A DNA stretch of 17,247 bases from Syntrophaceae bacterium UBA4059 (GCA_002382045.1 DFZJ01000192.1:1-17247), one strand, 5' to 3'; numbered from the stretch's first letter, positions 1-7,534 are shown. The notes: generated by a model not told the origin, from the sequence alone. A program made the numbers and translations.

Positions 1-446
1 GTTGCGCCGGAGACGGTGTCCCCCTTGGCCCAGGGTTCTGCTTCCGTGACAAACAGTTCGACAAAATTGGGCAGGCTGATGCCGATGGGCCGGTCTTCGA
101 AAAGCAGGATTTCGACTTCGATATTGTCGGTCATGTAATTGACCGCCTCGTCAACCTGTGCTTCCGTCAGATAAACCTGCTCGTAGTTTTCGTTGTCCAT
201 GAAGCAGTATTTGTCGCCTTCCTTATAGAGATACTGCATTTTCTTTTCACGCAGATCGGCCGGTTCAAACATGTCCACGGAACGGAAAGTGCGTTCAAAC
301 TGGTTGCCATTGATCATGTTTTTGAGCTTGGTGCGATACAAAGCCTGTCCCTTACCGGGTTTCACAAAGTTGAATTCGGTAATCACATAGGGATCACCAT
401 CGATTTTCAGGCGCAGACCTTTTCTTAAATCACTCGCGGTGTACAT
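1..446 (-). CDS. efp: Elongation factor P (3' end cut by window edge)
   Basis: Elongation factor P binds between the ribosomal P and E sites and relieves stalling at polyproline. The reading frame runs from ATG at 446 to the window edge, giving 148 residues of a family usually near 187, so the last OB domain is incomplete. The N-terminal KOW-like domain carries the tip loop VKPGKGQA; its Lys32 matches the E. coli lysine (K34) that receives beta-lysine. The following stretch, with TFRSVDMFEPAD and then YLTEAQVDEAVNYM, is typical of the family. A GAGGAG ribosome binding site lies at 458-463, 11 bases from the start. The gene sits 65 bases downstream of a lysine 2,3-aminomutase-like gene on the same strand, which suggests an operon and a beta-lysylated type of EF-P. 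The family call is secure; the modification is inferred. Confidence 0.96.
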   Translation of the reverse strand, partial: MYTASDLRKGLRLKIDGDPYVITEFNFVKPGKGQALYRTKLKNMINGNQFERTFRSVDMFEPADLREKKMQYLYKEGDKYCFMDNENYEQVYLTEAQVDEAVNYMTDNIEVEILLFEDRPIGISLPNFVELFVTEAEPWAKGDTVSGA

Positions 447-511
447 ATGACTGGTTTCTCCTCATCCCCTAAAATGTCAGGATTTATTTGAGGCCCTTCC
501 TAATCCAATTA

Positions 512-1600
512 TTAAAAAAAGTCAAAAAAATCTTGATGTTTATCGAAATTCTTTTTGATCGTTTCCGACAGGGCCAAAAGGGGGACTTTTCCCGCCTCGC
601 CCGGCAAATCGGCCACGTACTGGGGCAGGGCCAGGCCGGAGCAATACCCACGGAGGTTCTCCATCATGGCCAGGCCGGATGATCTATCCGTGCGGAAATG
701 TCCGCAGCCCTTTACGGGTTCGCAGTGAAAAAGATAATAAGGACGGACAGATATCTTTTGCAGACCATACAACAGGCGTTCCATGACGGCCGATTCGTTA
801 TTGACGCCTTTTAACAGCACCGACTGATTGGAAACCGGAATGCCGGCATCCAGTAACCTATCGCAGGCGCGCGCGGCATCCTCCGTGATTTCCGATGGAT
901 GATTGAATTGCGTGTTAAACCATAATGGCCGGTAACGTTTGAGCATCCGGCAGAGATCTTTCGTGATTCTCATCGGCAAAACCACGGGCGTGCGGCTGCC
1001 GATGCGCAATACCTCCACATGCGGTATGGCCGCAAACGAGGCCAGGATCATCTCCAGTTTTCCGTCGTCATAAGTGAGCGGGTCGCCCCCGGAAATAATG
1101 ACTTCCCGGATCTCAGGCGAATCCGCCACATAGCGGACCATCTTTTCCAAACGGCTTTTCAAGGGGGATGTCTCCGGTGTTTTCCAAAAACGTTTGCGGT
1201 TGCAGTGCCGGCAATAAGTGGCGCAGGTTGTGGTGACGATGGCCAGAGCGCGGTCGGGATAGCGATGGATCAGTTTCGGCATGGGCATATAAATGTCTTC
1301 CTGCAGGGGATCTTCCGAACAGTTGGGTAAAAAAGAAATTTCCTGCAAATCGGGGATGCACTGGAGGGCGAGGGGGTCGTTTTCATCGCCTTCTCGAAGG
1401 AGTGACAAGTAATAAGGTGTAATCGCCATTGGATAGGAAGAAAGTACCGGACGAAATTTTTCCAGATGGTTTTTCGGTCTGTCCAATATCCCGGCCAATC
1501 CTGCCAGGGATGTGATGCGGTTTTGAAATTGCCAGCGCCAGTCGCGCCAATCCCGGATGGAAACATTTTGGAAGTGAGTAAGACCATTTTTTTCATTCAT
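512..1600 (-). CDS. epmB: KamA/EpmB-family lysine 2,3-aminomutase (radical SAM, PLP)
   Basis: A radical SAM and PLP enzyme of the lysine 2,3-aminomutase family, 362 residues, which moves the alpha-amino group of L-lysine to the beta carbon. Visible signatures are the 4Fe-4S motif CATYCRHC (Cys126, Cys130, Cys133), SGGDPL (170-175) next to the SAM site, RIGSRTPV, NTQFNHPSEIT, and ADLPGEAGK with Lys338 as the probable PLP lysine. Adjacency to efp points to EpmB, which supplies (R)-beta-lysine for EF-P. However, the glycine-rich PLP loop and the HFRT motif look more like KamA proper than E. coli EpmB. A KamA role in making the osmolyte N-acetyl-beta-lysine, or action on another amino acid, therefore remains possible. 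At the substrate position normally Asp in KamA the protein has Glu294, while Asp331 is kept. The start at 1600 has no obvious ribosome binding site. No epmA ligase is visible in the window. Confidence 0.85.
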   Translation of the reverse strand: MNEKNGLTHFQNVSIRDWRDWRWQFQNRITSLAGLAGILDRPKNHLEKFRPVLSSYPMAITPYYLSLLREGDENDPLALQCIPDLQEISFLPNCSEDPLQEDIYMPMPKLIHRYPDRALAIVTTTCATYCRHCNRKRFWKTPETSPLKSRLEKMVRYVADSPEIREVIISGGDPLTYDDGKLEMILASFAAIPHVEVLRIGSRTPVVLPMRITKDLCRMLKRYRPLWFNTQFNHPSEITEDAARACDRLLDAGIPVSNQSVLLKGVNNESAVMERLLYGLQKISVRPYYLFHCEPVKGCGHFRTDRSSGLAMMENLRGYCSGLALPQYVADLPGEAGKVPLLALSETIKKNFDKHQDFFDFF

Positions 1601-1684
1601 AACATTTAAACCGTTTGCGGCGAGTTGCGTACCATAATTTCTTATCCGTGCAAAGAAAATCCCTGTGCTGCGGAAACTAAAAAA

Positions 1685-2728
1685 ATGGGAAATTGTCCTC
1701 CGGTCGTGATATATAAAGAAAAATATCTAAGCTATGGAGAATCCCTGTTGGCATCCATTCAACAACGTAAAGAACAGGTAGCGACGCTGTCGGTCGCATC
1801 CAATTCCATCCTGGTGGTCTTCAAAGTTATTGTCGGCACACTCATTGGATCGGTCTCCATTATTTCTGAGGCGATCCATTCGGGCATGGATTTACTGGCG
1901 GCGATCATTGCCATGTTCTCCGTTAAAAAATCACATATTCCCGCGGATGATGACCATCCTTTCGGCCACGGCAAAGTCGAAAGCATTTCCGGTTTGACCG
2001 AAGCGGTTTTGATTTTTATTGCGGCCTTCTGGATTATCTTTGAGGCGCTCAAGAAACTAACCTCGGCGCAGGAAGTGGAATCACCCGGCTGGGGTGTCGC
2101 CGTCATGTTTTTATCTGCGGCCCTGAATCTTTATGTCTCCCAGAAGCTCTTTGCCGTCGGTAAAGAAGCGGATTCCATTGCCTTGCAGGCGGACGCCTGG
2201 CATTTGCGAACCGACGTTTATACATCCATGGGTGTTATGGTCAGTCTGGGCATTATCTGGATCAGCCATTACTTTTTTGTTGATCCGCGCATTCACTGGC
2301 TGGATCCGGTGGCGGCGATATTCGTAGCGGTGTTTATTTTGAAAGCGGCTTACGATTTGACCTCCCAGGCGGTTGCTGACCTGATGGATGTGAAGTTGCC
2401 TCCGGATGAAGAAGGCTGGATTCGCAATGTGATTACCGGCCGTAAATCTGAGATTCATGGTTATCATCAATTACGGACGCGCAAAGCCGGTAATTTCCGT
2501 TTTATTGAATTTCATATCAAGGTTGATCCGCAGATGACGGTTACGGCTTCCCACGGCATCACCCGTGAACTCAAGTATGTTATTATGGATAAATTTCCGG
2601 CCACAACCGTGACGATTCATGTCGAGCCGTGTGACGGCAACTGTACTGAAATCTGCACGGCCGGATGTCTGTTGCCCGAATCACGGAGGCTGCGAATATC
2701 GTTGACCGTAAGTGATCGGGCTCAGTAG
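1685..2728 (+). CDS. Cation diffusion facilitator transporter with Cys-rich tail
   Basis: An inner-membrane metal/proton antiporter of the CDF family that probably exports Zn2+ or a similar divalent ion. Using ATG 1685 the protein has 347 residues; the frame stays open upstream to TTG 1625, but the ATG leaves room for a divergent promoter. It has about six membrane helices in the first 225 residues. The paired metal-site motifs are HSGMD in helix 2 (His65, Asp69) and HLRTD in helix 5 (His173, Asp177), with DDDHPFGHGK between helices 2 and 3. The HxxxD pair in both helices is usual for zinc-preferring members. A cytoplasmic ferredoxin-like dimerisation domain follows. Beyond the usual VEP ending is a four-cysteine segment, CX3CX3CX3C (Cys316, 320, 324, 328), then a short basic tail. 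No metal-responsive regulator is nearby, so the substrate is inferred. Confidence 0.9.
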   Translation: MGNCPPVVIYKEKYLSYGESLLASIQQRKEQVATLSVASNSILVVFKVIVGTLIGSVSIISEAIHSGMDLLAAIIAMFSVKKSHIPADDDHPFGHGKVESISGLTEAVLIFIAAFWIIFEALKKLTSAQEVESPGWGVAVMFLSAALNLYVSQKLFAVGKEADSIALQADAWHLRTDVYTSMGVMVSLGIIWISHYFFVDPRIHWLDPVAAIFVAVFILKAAYDLTSQAVADLMDVKLPPDEEGWIRNVITGRKSEIHGYHQLRTRKAGNFRFIEFHIKVDPQMTVTASHGITRELKYVIMDKFPATTVTIHVEPCDGNCTEICTAGCLLPESRRLRISLTVSDRAQ

Positions 2729-2768
2729 GCTGATCAAACAAAATTGGAAGAGAGGAACTGGCCTTACG

Positions 2769-2945
2769 ATGAAATCAAGGGTTCCGCTTTTTTCTTTTGA
2801 TCCCGGTTTTCGAAATGTGATGGCCGAGTTGAATAATATCGATGCCTTCGGCACAACGCCCATGGCCGTGAAACCCGCGGCGTTGGCCTGCGGGCATCTG
2901 GAAGCGTCGCCGGCAACCTTTCCCTACTTTCCCTTAAAAAGATAA
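2769..2945 (+). CDS. Doubtful small ORF, 58 residues
   Basis: An open frame from ATG 2769 to TAA 2945 fills the convergent gap between the cation transporter and the YhaM-type gene and overlaps the latter's last 22 bases. I recognise no family, signal peptide or membrane segment. A purine-rich GAGAGGAA lies about 14 bases before the ATG, which is far for a ribosome binding site. The second half has GC-rich third positions like its neighbours. The opposite strand is also open here, in frame behind the YhaM stop, so the openness may be chance or reflect a conserved non-coding element. It is recorded because it is the only candidate in this 195-base gap. Confidence 0.15.
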   Translation: MKSRVPLFSFDPGFRNVMAELNNIDAFGTTPMAVKPAALACGHLEASPATFPYFPLKR

Positions 2946-3880
2946 CGCTCAAAAAAGCGATTGTAGGTTGTCCAGTCGGAATCGGCGTTGGCGGCGTCGG
3001 CGGCGACAAAGCTTTGAAATGCATTGAGCTTGGCGTCAAGATCGTCCATAAAATGAATGACCAGCGCTTCCATGGTTTTCGGGCGTTTGGGCGAACCGTA
3101 TTCAAATTCGCCGTGATGGCTTAAAATGATATGCCGCAATTCGAGCGCGAGCTGCGGCGGAAAATCGGGGATGGTTTCAATTTTTTTATTGATCATTTCC
3201 ACGCCCATCACCAGATGACCAATCATGCGGCCTTCGTCGCTGTAGGCAATCAGACCGTCATAGGAGAATTCGTAAATCTTGCCGATGTCGTGCAGCATGC
3301 CGCCGGCGATCAGCAGGTCTCGGTTTAATTGCGGATAATGCCGGGCTGCGTGGTCCAGCAGGCGCACAACGGAAAGCGTGTGCTCCAGCAGTCCCCCCAG
3401 ATAAATATGATGAAACCCTTTGGCTGCCGGCGCCCGCTGGAAAAGCTCAGCTGTTTTTTCTTCATGAAAAAAAGCGGCCAGCAGTTTTTTGACCGGATCG
3501 GACGAAAGGGTATCGATGAAGGCGAGGATATCCTGAAACATGGCCTCCGTGTCCATTTTGCTGACCGGCAAATAATCCGATGGGTCTGTGTCTTCCGGCG
3601 CGCAGGGTTTAACCGTGATAATGGATATCTGAAGCGTGTTGCGGTAACTTTGCGCCCGTCCTTCGATATAAATAATGTCGCCTTTTTTAAAGACGCGGTC
3701 CCACTCCGCGGCATTGTCCCAGACTTTGCCGTCCGTTTCACCCGTTTTGTCTTTGAGACGGACGTTCAGATAAGCCGATCCTTTCTGGGAAAAGGCCATG
3801 CTCTTTTCCGCGACTAAAAATGAAGAAGCGATTTTATCGCCGGGCTTGATGTCCTGAAGATAGATTTCTTTGATTTTCAA
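2924..3880 (-). CDS. yhaM: YhaM-type 3'-5' exoribonuclease (OB fold plus HD domain)
   Basis: A 318-residue protein with the architecture of the YhaM/CBF1 family, cytoplasmic metal-dependent 3'-5' exonucleases acting on RNA and single-stranded DNA. Residues 1-95 form an OB-fold nucleic acid-binding domain (GSAYLNVRLKDKTG, then GDIIYIEGRAQSY). Residues about 155-300 form an HD phosphohydrolase domain with metal ligands visible as LLEH (His167), MLHDIGK (His197, Asp198), GHLVMG (His222), LSHHGE (His255, His256) and the MDD aspartates (279, 280). The start is TTG 3880, preceded by AAGGCG about 7 bases away; the usual family N-terminus (MKIKEIYLQDIKPGD) begins there and no upstream ATG is in frame. 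It lies 39 bases downstream of selB on the same strand and is probably cotranscribed. The family call is firm, the exact substrate is not shown. Confidence 0.9.
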   Translation of the reverse strand: MKIKEIYLQDIKPGDKIASSFLVAEKSMAFSQKGSAYLNVRLKDKTGETDGKVWDNAAEWDRVFKKGDIIYIEGRAQSYRNTLQISIITVKPCAPEDTDPSDYLPVSKMDTEAMFQDILAFIDTLSSDPVKKLLAAFFHEEKTAELFQRAPAAKGFHHIYLGGLLEHTLSVVRLLDHAARHYPQLNRDLLIAGGMLHDIGKIYEFSYDGLIAYSDEGRMIGHLVMGVEMINKKIETIPDFPPQLALELRHIILSHHGEFEYGSPKRPKTMEALVIHFMDDLDAKLNAFQSFVAADAANADSDWTTYNRFFERYLFKGK

Positions 3881-3919
3881 ATGAGTCGCCTTTCTAAAAA
3901 AACATTTCGTTAGTTCGTG

Positions 3920-5833
3920 TTATTGTTTTTCCCGCAATATCCGGTGATCCCCCACGCGCACGGTCAGTTTGCTCGTGTCAAAATATTCCATCAGCGGAAT
4001 GATATATTTGCGCGAAAGCCCCGTCAAATCTTTAAACGTTGCCGGTGTCGCCTGACCGTCGCGGATCAGCTGAGCCTTGTAATCTTCGCGCAATTTGGCA
4101 AGCGCTTCGCTTGCAAAGCACAGATCTTCATTGATCTTGATGAGTTCACCGTCTTTGAGCATCAATTTAACAATCGTTTGCGCCTTGGTTTTTTGATCTT
4201 TGAAACTGCTGACGACATCGGAAAGCGAAGGCGGGGTCAATCCGGCTTGCGTGTAAGTCGATGCAATGGATTGACGCAAGGCGTCTTCTTCACCCGCCAG
4301 CTGCACAAGGTGGGAGGCCAATCGGACGCTGTCCTTATCGCTGACAATGACTTCTTTTTTCCCGAGGCTGGCCAGCACCATATTGAACAATTTTGCGGAG
4401 ACGGTCGAAGGCAATACCGCCTTGAGCTCTTCTTTGGAGATGCCTTCCTTCAAAGGATTTTTCTGGTGATAGTCCGCAAGGCTTTTTATCAGCAGTTCTT
4501 CCAGATGGGCATACAAATGAAAGGAAAGCGCCGTGGTGTCGTCGCTTGCAAGCAGAATGGCCTGATGACTGGAAAATAGTTTTTCCAGCGCCTCCCGGAT
4601 TTTTTTAACATTCACCCCCAGGCGAAAAGCGAGCGACCGGATGTTGATGCCGCCGAAGCCGGCCCGTTCCAGCAGAACGGAGATCTTTTCCGGCAGGGCG
4701 CCATTTTGCAGGATTTGCAGATCACTTAATATCTTTTTATTTTTTCTTTTGTGTTTGCCGGGCAGCGGATCGAGAATCCGGCCGCCTCCGATGGTGGTGA
4801 CCGGCGAGTAGCTGCGCAGCACAAAATGATCCCCGGCGACAACCACGTCCTCGCCGGCAAGGATCAGTTGGGCAAAAGATTTTTCACCCGGCGTAAGTTC
4901 GTCGGTTTCCAGAAGCACAATGCGCGTCATGATTTCGGCCGTACCGGTGTGCAGACGGACCAGTGCGCGGCTTTTCAGCTTCCGGGTATTGGATGGCAGA
5001 TATTCAAAAAACACATCCAGCCTTTGCGTGGGCCAGACCGTTTGCGGCCGCACCAGAACGTTGCCCCGCTCCAGGGTTGATTTTTCAATACCCTGCAGAT
5101 TAATGGCGGTCCGCTGGCCGCTGAAAGCTTCTTCCACGGAGGCATTGTGCACCTGGATGCCCCGGATGCGCGCGGCAATGTTTTCGGGCAGAATCTGGAT
5201 GTCCTCGCCCACTTTAATCTTATCGGAAATCAGCGTGCCCGTCACGACGGTGCCGAAGCCTTTCATGGTAAAGATACGATCAACCGGCAGACGGAAAATG
5301 CCGTCGTCGTTTTTTTCCTTCAACCGGCTGACGGTTTTATCCATTGCGGTGAGCAGCTCCTGGACGCCGGTCTGTTTTACCGCTGAAACCGGCACGATGG
5401 GCGCGCCTTCCAGGAAAGTACCTTTCAGATAGTCGGCAATCTCGGAGTACACCAGGTCCAGCCAGTCTTTTTCCACCAGGTCAATTTTAGTCAGTGCGAC
5501 CAGTCCCGTCGTAATTCCTAAAAGCGAGCAGATATGAAGATGCTCCTTCGTCTGCGGCATGACGCCTTCATCCGCGGCGATGACCATCAGAACCATATCG
5601 ATGCCGGCCGCGCCGGCTACCATGTGTTTGATGAATTTTTCATGTCCCGGCACATCGACAATGCCGATGGTATGTCCCGACGGAAGCGAAAGAGAAGCAA
5701 ATCCCAGTTCGATGGTAATGCCTCTGGATTTTTCCTCTTTGAGGCGGTCGGTATCAACGCCGGTCAGGGCCTTGATTAATGATGTTTTTCCGTGATCCAC
5801 ATGACCGGCTGTTCCCAAAACGAAATGTTGCAT
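3920..5833 (-). CDS. selB: Selenocysteine-specific elongation factor SelB
   Basis: SelB is the GTPase that carries selenocysteinyl-tRNA to the ribosome at UGA codons marked by a SECIS hairpin. The 637-residue protein is of normal length. Its EF-Tu-like G domain shows GTAGHVDHGKT (residues 7-17), the switch region RGITIELGFA, DVPGHE (60-65) and TKID (115-118). Two beta-barrel domains follow, then a C-terminal half consistent with the winged-helix array that binds SECIS RNA. I chose ATG 5833 because MQHFVLGTAGHVDHGKT is the family N-terminus and AGGA stands 7 bases upstream; an in-frame ATG at 5878 would add 15 unlikely residues. selA, selC and selD are not in the window. Its presence implies that the organism makes selenoproteins. 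Confidence 0.96.
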   Translation of the reverse strand: MQHFVLGTAGHVDHGKTSLIKALTGVDTDRLKEEKSRGITIELGFASLSLPSGHTIGIVDVPGHEKFIKHMVAGAAGIDMVLMVIAADEGVMPQTKEHLHICSLLGITTGLVALTKIDLVEKDWLDLVYSEIADYLKGTFLEGAPIVPVSAVKQTGVQELLTAMDKTVSRLKEKNDDGIFRLPVDRIFTMKGFGTVVTGTLISDKIKVGEDIQILPENIAARIRGIQVHNASVEEAFSGQRTAINLQGIEKSTLERGNVLVRPQTVWPTQRLDVFFEYLPSNTRKLKSRALVRLHTGTAEIMTRIVLLETDELTPGEKSFAQLILAGEDVVVAGDHFVLRSYSPVTTIGGGRILDPLPGKHKRKNKKILSDLQILQNGALPEKISVLLERAGFGGINIRSLAFRLGVNVKKIREALEKLFSSHQAILLASDDTTALSFHLYAHLEELLIKSLADYHQKNPLKEGISKEELKAVLPSTVSAKLFNMVLASLGKKEVIVSDKDSVRLASHLVQLAGEEDALRQSIASTYTQAGLTPPSLSDVVSSFKDQKTKAQTIVKLMLKDGELIKINEDLCFASEALAKLREDYKAQLIRDGQATPATFKDLTGLSRKYIIPLMEYFDTSKLTVRVGDHRILREKQ

Positions 5834-5973
5834 ATTTTTTCCTGCACCCTCAATTTTTGCGATAAAATGGAATAACAAACTCCGGTCTTTTTCACAACAT
5901 CATATTTCCGGCGGAAACGATGGGGAAAAGAGGATTGGCTTTACTGTGTCTGAAAAAGGCGATGATTTAATTC

Positions 5974-6002
5974 TTGAAAATACGGTTTGGAATTGTTAGA
6001 TA
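5974..6002 (+). promoter_or_regulatory. Weak candidate promoter for ruvX-mltG
   Basis: The 187-base gap between divergent selB and ruvX (5834-6020) should hold promoters for both directions. The best plus-strand candidate is TTGAAA (5974-5979), a 17-base spacer, then TAGATA (5997-6002), a poor -10. No convincing selB promoter was found on the other strand; TTGTGA with TATTCC at 17 bases is the nearest match. Confidence 0.22.
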
Positions 6003-6018
6003 ACACCAGAGAGGTGTT
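6002..6018 (+). promoter_or_regulatory. Inverted repeat enclosing the ruvX ribosome binding site
   Basis: AACACC (6002-6007) and GGTGTT (6013-6018) form a perfect 6-base inverted repeat around the loop AGAGA. The probable ribosome binding sequence GAGAGGTG (6009-6016) lies in the loop and right arm, directly before the TTG start at 6021, so folding would partly hide it. The repeat is seen directly; a regulatory role is inferred. Confidence 0.4.
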
Positions 6019-6020
6019 GT

Positions 6021-6437
6021 TTGCGTATTCTTGGTTTGGATTACGGCGAGAAGAGAATCGGTGTCGCGGTTTGCGACGAGTTGGGGTTGACGGCGCAGGG
6101 GCTGCCGACATTGATTCGCAAAACGAAGAAACATGATCTGGAAATTTTGAGCAGTCTGATCCGAAATTATTCAGTGGAGCGTATTGTGATGGGCTACCCT
6201 TTACGCCTGGATGGTTCCGAGGGGATTCAGTGCGAAAAAGTCAACCGTTTTGCCCGCCTGCTTAATAAAACATTCTCTCTGCCGGTGATTAAATGGTCGG
6301 AAACCCTGTCAACCAAGGATGCTGAAGAGATTTTAATTTCAGCCGGTATCCGCTGGCAAAAAAGGAAAGAAAAGGTAGATCAGTTGGCGGCTTGCCTGAT
6401 TCTGCAAAATTACCTGGATTGTGCCGGCAAATCATAG
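6021..6437 (+). CDS. ruvX: RuvX/YqgF-family resolvase-like nuclease
   Basis: A 138-residue YqgF/RuvX protein with an RNase H-like fold. The family is linked to pre-16S rRNA 5' end maturation and to Holliday junction processing. Visible signatures are LGLDYGEKRIGVAV with Asp7, GYPLRLDGSEG (58-68), WSETLSTKDAEE with Glu94, and the C-terminal KVDQLAACLILQNYL with Asp120; these provide the three acidic active-site residues. The start is TTG 6021, because the family N-terminus MRILGLDYG begins exactly there, a GAGAGGTG site lies 4 bases upstream, and no alternative in-frame start fits. mltG follows after 51 bases on the same strand, so the two are probably cotranscribed, away from selB. Confidence 0.93.
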   Translation: MRILGLDYGEKRIGVAVCDELGLTAQGLPTLIRKTKKHDLEILSSLIRNYSVERIVMGYPLRLDGSEGIQCEKVNRFARLLNKTFSLPVIKWSETLSTKDAEEILISAGIRWQKRKEKVDQLAACLILQNYLDCAGKS

Positions 6438-6488
6438 GCTGAACGGTTTTACCCGCCTGCCCGCTGTTTTAATGTTTTCAGGAATGCT

Positions 6489-7523
6489 GTGTGGCAAAAT
6501 ATGAAACATCATGTAAAAAAAATTTTATTTTATGCTTTTATTCTGCCCGGTATCGCGGCCATTGTATACGGAACGTGTCTGCTCATTTATGCAAAAGCGC
6601 CGATTGATGTGGTGAATGTCAGAGTTGTATTGGTTGATATCCCGACCGGGGCCGGGTTTGTCGAGGTGACTAAAATTCTCCGTGACGCCGGTTTGGTGGA
6701 AAACAAGTTCCTGTTCTATGGTCTGGCCGGAATCAAAAGGGGTTTCCGGTCAATTCGCGCCGGTGAATACGAGTTTACCACTTCGATTTCCCCGTCTGAA
6801 ATGCTTGATAAACTCATTCACGGGGACATTAAATATTATCCTGTAACGATCTATGAGGATTATTCGCTGAAGGAGATTGCCGCACGTCTCAAAAAAGATA
6901 AGCTGATCGACGAAAAAGCCTTTTTTGAACTGGCGGAGAATAAAGAATTTTTATCATCCATGAAAGTCCCGGGCAGTTCGCTTGAAGGGTATCTCTTTCC
7001 TGATAAGTATAATTTGGATCGCTCCATGAGCACAAAGCAGATTGCACGTGTTATGGTGGATCGTTTCTGGCGTAAGATTACACCGGAAATGATCAACAAA
7101 GCCCGGCAAAAAGGCCTATCCCTGCATCAGTTTGTCACGCTTGCCTCGCTGGTCGGAAAAGAGACCGGGCATTCAGCCGAAAAGCCGATGATCGCCGCGG
7201 TTTTCTATAACCGATTGAAAAAGAGAATGCCCCTCCAGAGCGACCCGACGACTGTTTACGATCTGAAAGATTTCAAGGGGAAAGTTCTGCGGAGCCATTA
7301 TAAGAGAGAGTCTCCTTACAATACTTATCTGATCAGTGGATTGCCTCCGGGGCCTATTGCCAGTCCCGGTCTGGATTCCTTTCAGGCGGTTCTCAATCCG
7401 GCGGCAGTTGATTACCTCTACTTTGTTTCTCAAAAAGATGGCACGCACTTTTTTTCAGCATCCCTTGCTGATCATATTAATGCGGTGCAGCGTTTTCGCA
7501 ACGTCACCCGAGCGGGCGAATAG
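6489..7523 (+). CDS. mltG: Endolytic murein transglycosylase MltG (YceG)
   Basis: MltG cleaves nascent glycan strands at the outer face of the inner membrane and is thought to set glycan length. The 344-residue protein has an N-terminal membrane anchor (about residues 11-34), a LysM-like region (40-110) and the YceG catalytic domain. Conserved segments are EGYLFPDKY (166-174), KETG with catalytic Glu225 (E. coli E218), NRLKKRMPLQSDPT (241-254), YNTYLISGLPPGPIASPG (277-294) and YLYFVSQKDGTHFFS. The family usually has EKET at the catalytic helix; here the first Glu is Gly223, while the catalytic one is kept. GTG 6489 is preferred because AGGA lies 5 bases upstream; ATG 6501 is the alternative. 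The gene precedes the dcw cluster but is separated by a strong promoter. Confidence 0.94.
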   Translation: MWQNMKHHVKKILFYAFILPGIAAIVYGTCLLIYAKAPIDVVNVRVVLVDIPTGAGFVEVTKILRDAGLVENKFLFYGLAGIKRGFRSIRAGEYEFTTSISPSEMLDKLIHGDIKYYPVTIYEDYSLKEIAARLKKDKLIDEKAFFELAENKEFLSSMKVPGSSLEGYLFPDKYNLDRSMSTKQIARVMVDRFWRKITPEMINKARQKGLSLHQFVTLASLVGKETGHSAEKPMIAAVFYNRLKKRMPLQSDPTTVYDLKDFKGKVLRSHYKRESPYNTYLISGLPPGPIASPGLDSFQAVLNPAAVDYLYFVSQKDGTHFFSASLADHINAVQRFRNVTRAGE

Positions 7524-7534
7524 AAACACCCATC

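Noticed and set aside
2681..2923. The YhaM frame continues open for about 80 codons after its TAG stop, suggesting stop read-through or pyrrolysine.
   Set aside because: The protein already ends at a normal family length and the downstream sequence resembles no YhaM extension. No pyrrolysine genes are visible.
2729..2923. GC-rich inverted repeats in the convergent gap as bidirectional terminators.
   Set aside because: Stems are only 4-5 bases and no T run follows on either strand.
3917..4579. A 220-codon plus-strand open frame inside selB.
   Set aside because: It lies entirely antisense to a clear, full-length SelB and has no family features.
3920..5833. A search for in-frame UGA selenocysteine codons in the window, prompted by selB.
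   Set aside because: All recognised genes are complete without UGA read-through, and no gene is broken in a way that selenocysteine would repair.
5919..5969. A 16-codon frame (ATG 5919) preceded by GGCGGAA in the selB-ruvX gap, as a possible leader peptide.
   Set aside because: It has no attenuator-like hairpin or biased codons after it, and a frame this short is expected by chance.
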